DNA of 64,000 nucleotides, taken from NCBI GenBank assembly GCA_028023455.1, contig JAQFVV010000256.1, positions 1,165,001 to 1,229,000 on the forward strand, given 5' to 3'. The notes under the pieces are model-generated. The model worked only from the letters and a program-made list of their open reading frames with translations, was not told where the DNA came from and searched no databases. Numbering within the stretch: the first letter of the stretch is position 1; each line of letters starts with the position of its first letter. A program made the translations under genes and the position numbers. The DNA comes from Epiperipatus broadwayi. Its lineage: Eukaryota; Onychophora; Udeonychophora; Euonychophora; Peripatidae. This document shows positions 60,770 through 64,000 of the stretch, in pieces.

Positions 60770-63595
60770 ATCAAATCTCCACTTTTAGAATTAATTTACA
60801 ATAATTAAAATAAAAGCAACAGGAATGTAATTAGCTAGCCAGCTTGTTTTTAAATCAAATTGATTTTAAAAAAAATAAAAATAAGCGGTATAAGAAAACT
60901 ATTTTAAAAACAATTTAAAAACATTAAAACGATCTTTTTTTTTCAATATAAATGAGTAGGTGTTTTAATACACGTACTCTTTTTAATAATTAATTTTTTA
61001 TTTTTTTTTTAACTTTAGAAACTTAACAAAATTAAAAGCTTTTTAATTTTGGCAGTAAAACCCTTGAATCGGACATCGATCCAGTTCAATATATATATGT
61101 AATGGGTAAGAGTTATCTTACTCAATTTTTAAATATAATAATTTCTGTTTTGATAAGTGCCAATTATTTAAAAATCAGATGTAAGATACCATAAAAAATA
61201 CCATCTGGTAATAATTGACTAACTCCTTTCTTACATTATCTAAATTAATAATAGTGTTTTGTATTATGTAATGGAAACTGATACAAGCTTGGTAAGTTAT
61301 GAGATAGATAGTTATGGTACAAATAGTGAAAAACTATATTTGAAGATTTCAGTAAAATGAAGTGAGCCATATGTAAAGATCTCTACAAATGCATACATAT
61401 TTAAAAATTTTGCTTATATTAAAGTAAAATTTATTGATCTTTAGATTTATTCACAGTTAATAATTATGTTAATTTAATTATTGGGTCTAGAATAACAATT
61501 AGCTGAAAATGTTGTTTATTCCCATTATGTCTTGCAATGTTGACAAGATTTTTTTCATAATTAATTATCACCACAGTCTAAAAATTATGTTTTAATAAAC
61601 AGGAAGGAGAAATATTTCCTCTGCTTATTCCAAAAAAAAAAAAATATTTCAATAGCACTAACAGCATCTATAGTGAGAGTTTAAGAGATGATACAATCTA
61701 TCTCAAAAGTACATTATTTCATGTTTCAAAAGTATCTGCTTTCTTGTTTATCAGAGATAGTCATAATTGAGTACCCATCATAGTTATTTGTTAGTCTCAA
61801 CTAAAGGTCAGTATAAAGGCAATAAATTCAAAGTTTTGACTATCTACTTTTAAGTATATTTGATCCATTTTATCAGAAATTTTTTAAAATTATGTCAAGT
61901 TGTGACTAGTTTAATTATATATGCATATATTGTATATTGTTTTTCCTTGACATAGTGAAAACTCAATAACCAAGCCTTGTCAAAAGCATGACTACCAATT
62001 TTAAGATTACTTAGTCATTTATCAGTTACTTTGTAGTGTCTAAACACTTTAATTACACATATGATTAAAGGAATGAAAGATCAATAGTCTAGTTTACTCA
62101 AAGGTATTTTTTTAAGAAAAATTGTAAACTTAACTAAACTTAGCTGTAAAATGTATCTTCAATTCCAGTACAAAATTATTACATTCTATAAAATATATGA
62201 TGAGATATTAGTTTTTTTAAATTCTGGTTTTCCAGTCTTTAAAATAAGTTACATTGATTAATGTAATTTTATTGTATCAGTAGTATACAGCCAATATTTA
62301 TTTGCATGCATTTATGCTCAAAACAAAAGCATGTTATAGAATGTTATGGCTAGAAATCAAAACGTATAAATAAGAATGTAAAAGAAGTCATGAGAACTTA
62401 TGTTTTAAATATTAATATGCTTCAAACCTAAATAATAGATAATAGCTGCATTTAAAATAAGTTCTATCTCAAACTTAATGGCAGGAAATTATTTGCTCAT
62501 TCTTCAAAAGCAACTTCTTTTTATGCTATGTCACATTGCTGCTAAAATGGCCAATTTATATTTTCAAATACAAGAAGTATGTTTTTGTTTTCATTAAAAA
62601 TAAAATTTTCAACTGATTTACATATTATTGTTATTGATTTGATTAAACATTTGATTCAATCAATCAAAAAAGTCAGTAAAACATTATTTGTGATTTGATT
62701 AATTTTTATTTGGTGAAATAACAAAATGAATGTGGCACTTTATATAAGCAATACAGAGATTTAATAATGATAGCTTTATAACTAACAAAAGCTAAGAACA
62801 TCATTATTAATTGCTTATATTAAAATAATAGCAATTCTCCCATAATATAATATCATCTAGTGCAAGCTATAATAATTAATGGTGGTCATGTGATGTTTTA
62901 GTGGTTTTAACTAATTATATCCACTGTAGATTTTTTTAAGGTTTTGATAATAATATATTGTCCTGAAAATAGATATCCTAATCCTATCAATTCAGTCAAA
63001 AATCATTTTTATTACAATAGTATGTTGAACAGTTTGAATAATGGTACCAGAATTTTTATAACTACATCTAAAGACATTCAATATTTAATGTTGGATGATA
63101 GAATAGTTCAACATATAAGTACATCTATTCCATTAGCTCACATTTTGATAGATATATTCATTTTGATGAGATTATAACAGCATTTTGCAATTGTAAAAAT
63201 GAAAGAGTTAAAAGTTTTGTTAGGATTACTAAAAACATTTTAAAACATTGCAATAATATATTAGCTTCAATCTATTTGATTTTTTAAAATAAATATATGG
63301 TTATAAAAAATGATGGCACTTTATCTTAAAAATGCTGCTCACTTCAAATTTTTAAAAATAAAAGAAATGACTACAGTAATTATCATAGAATAATCATTTT
63401 TATTCACTGCAGAAAAAGCATTTTCAATAATTTTATTTTTCATGTTTGCTTCCATTCATAGATAAGTGGTGATCAAACCCAGAATATTTACCCAATCAAG
63501 AAATTCTATGGATATGTTTTGTTGCCAGAAAATAAAAGTAATGTGTGAAAATAAGTGATTTATATGTTAAATGATCATCATTTTATATAGTTAAC
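60770..63595. other. Presumed intron, no gene supported
   Basis: A 77-codon frame at 62944-63177 and the following DNA to 63260 (reading AFCNCKNERVKSFVRI in another frame) look faintly coding and may be a decayed element next to the HhA copy. No family was recognised. Confidence 0.4.
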
Positions 63596-63599
63596 TAAA

Positions 63600-63990
63600 T
63601 AGGTTAAAGATGGCTCCTGGAAGTTGCATTAGACCATAAAATCTAAATGCAGTATTCTCAAATTCAAAGCTCCTCATTAATGAAGATCTCAAGCTAGAAA
63701 CAAGTCTGGGGATATTGGATGACTAGGCATTAGATAGGGATTTTATGCACAAACCTTTCTGCATCCATTGATTCCTCTGGCTTGCACTGAATGGCACAAC
63801 TGTATGGAGAGTTTTGCCTCTGTGTTAACAGCATGTGTAAGCATAAAGGATGTTTATAATGTCATGTTTAGTGGCTTATTATCAATCCTTCCCAGTAGTA
63901 TTATGGTGACTGTGATTATTAAACAACCTAAGACACCAAAATATATAGATGCTGAGCTGAGTTCAAATCTATATGATGATACAAGAAAAT
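63600..63990 (+). mobile_element. Longest HhA copy, with body and tail
   Basis: Order seen: GGTTAAAGATGGCTCCTGG block, hammerhead region (core TTAATGA at 63677-63683, GAAAC at 63697-63701, GTC at 63704-63706), the 3' half ending GAGAGTTTTGCCTC, then a tail with ATTATGGTGACTGTGATTA and GAGCTGAGTTCAAATCT. The last block contains a tRNA-like B box (GTTCAAATC). Total about 390 bp. The tail block is found upstream of the ribozyme in the 17.5-kb copy, so the order is circularly permuted between copies. Confidence 0.7.
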
Positions 63991-64000
63991 AAGCTTGAAT

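Overview
The window looks like intronic DNA from an animal nuclear genome. It is very A+T-rich (roughly three quarters by eye) and has long TA, AAT and CT microsatellites. Almost every longer open frame is low-complexity or chance. The one host gene I can support is on the + strand: two exons (29557-29657 and 53230-53338) with good splice sites and compatible phases. Together they encode about 70 residues that read like the middle of calsequestrin, the Ca2+-binding protein of the sarcoplasmic/endoplasmic reticulum lumen. The intron between them is 23.6 kb. I found no flanking exons, so the rest of the window is probably intron of the same gene. I cannot name the phylum. A 108-bp Myb/SANT-like exon candidate lies on the minus strand at 22617-22724.

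Region by region. 1-6.7 kb: a short non-autonomous hAT-like element and a long TA tract. 6.7-12.2 kb: a dense nest of mobile DNA with two large head-to-head inverted pairs of Penelope-like element (PLE) 3' ends carrying GIY-YIG endonuclease remnants, two perfect-looking hairpins, a 330-bp AAT expansion and several ribozyme-bearing repeats. 13.5-19.4 kb: a foldback, a tRNA-like SINE head and a decayed hAT transposase pseudogene between two ribozyme repeats. 29.5 kb: calsequestrin exon. 31.5-32.8 kb: tRNA-like SINE and LINE debris. 35.1-36.2 kb: a 1.1-kb pogo/Tigger-like DNA element. 37.4-39.6 kb: LINE 3' fragments. 40.0, 41.2, 44.2, 50.6-51.1 and 63.6 kb: more ribozyme repeats. 53.2 kb: second calsequestrin exon. 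59.0-60.8 kb: an unidentified, less A+T-rich segment.

The most interesting system is a set of short dispersed repeats built around type I hammerhead ribozymes. I read twelve hammerhead-like sites in three related groups, called here HhA, HhB and HhC. They share a CTGATGA core, a stem II hairpin, GAAA, a minimal 2-bp stem III and an NUH cleavage triplet, with a complementary stem I on either side. Several copies are foldbacks in which stem I continues into arms of 75-120 bp with the ribozyme at the turn. One copy is a tandem with a 353-bp period starting near the cleavage site. Two HhA copies carry the same segments in permuted order, as expected if circular RNA monomers are reverse transcribed. 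Flanking direct repeats of 10-14 bp and tRNA-like A/B boxes support Pol III-transcribed retroposons of the retrozyme / schistosome Sm-alpha type. PLE remnants, the proposed mobilising partner of such elements, are in the same window. None of the mobile elements here looks intact.
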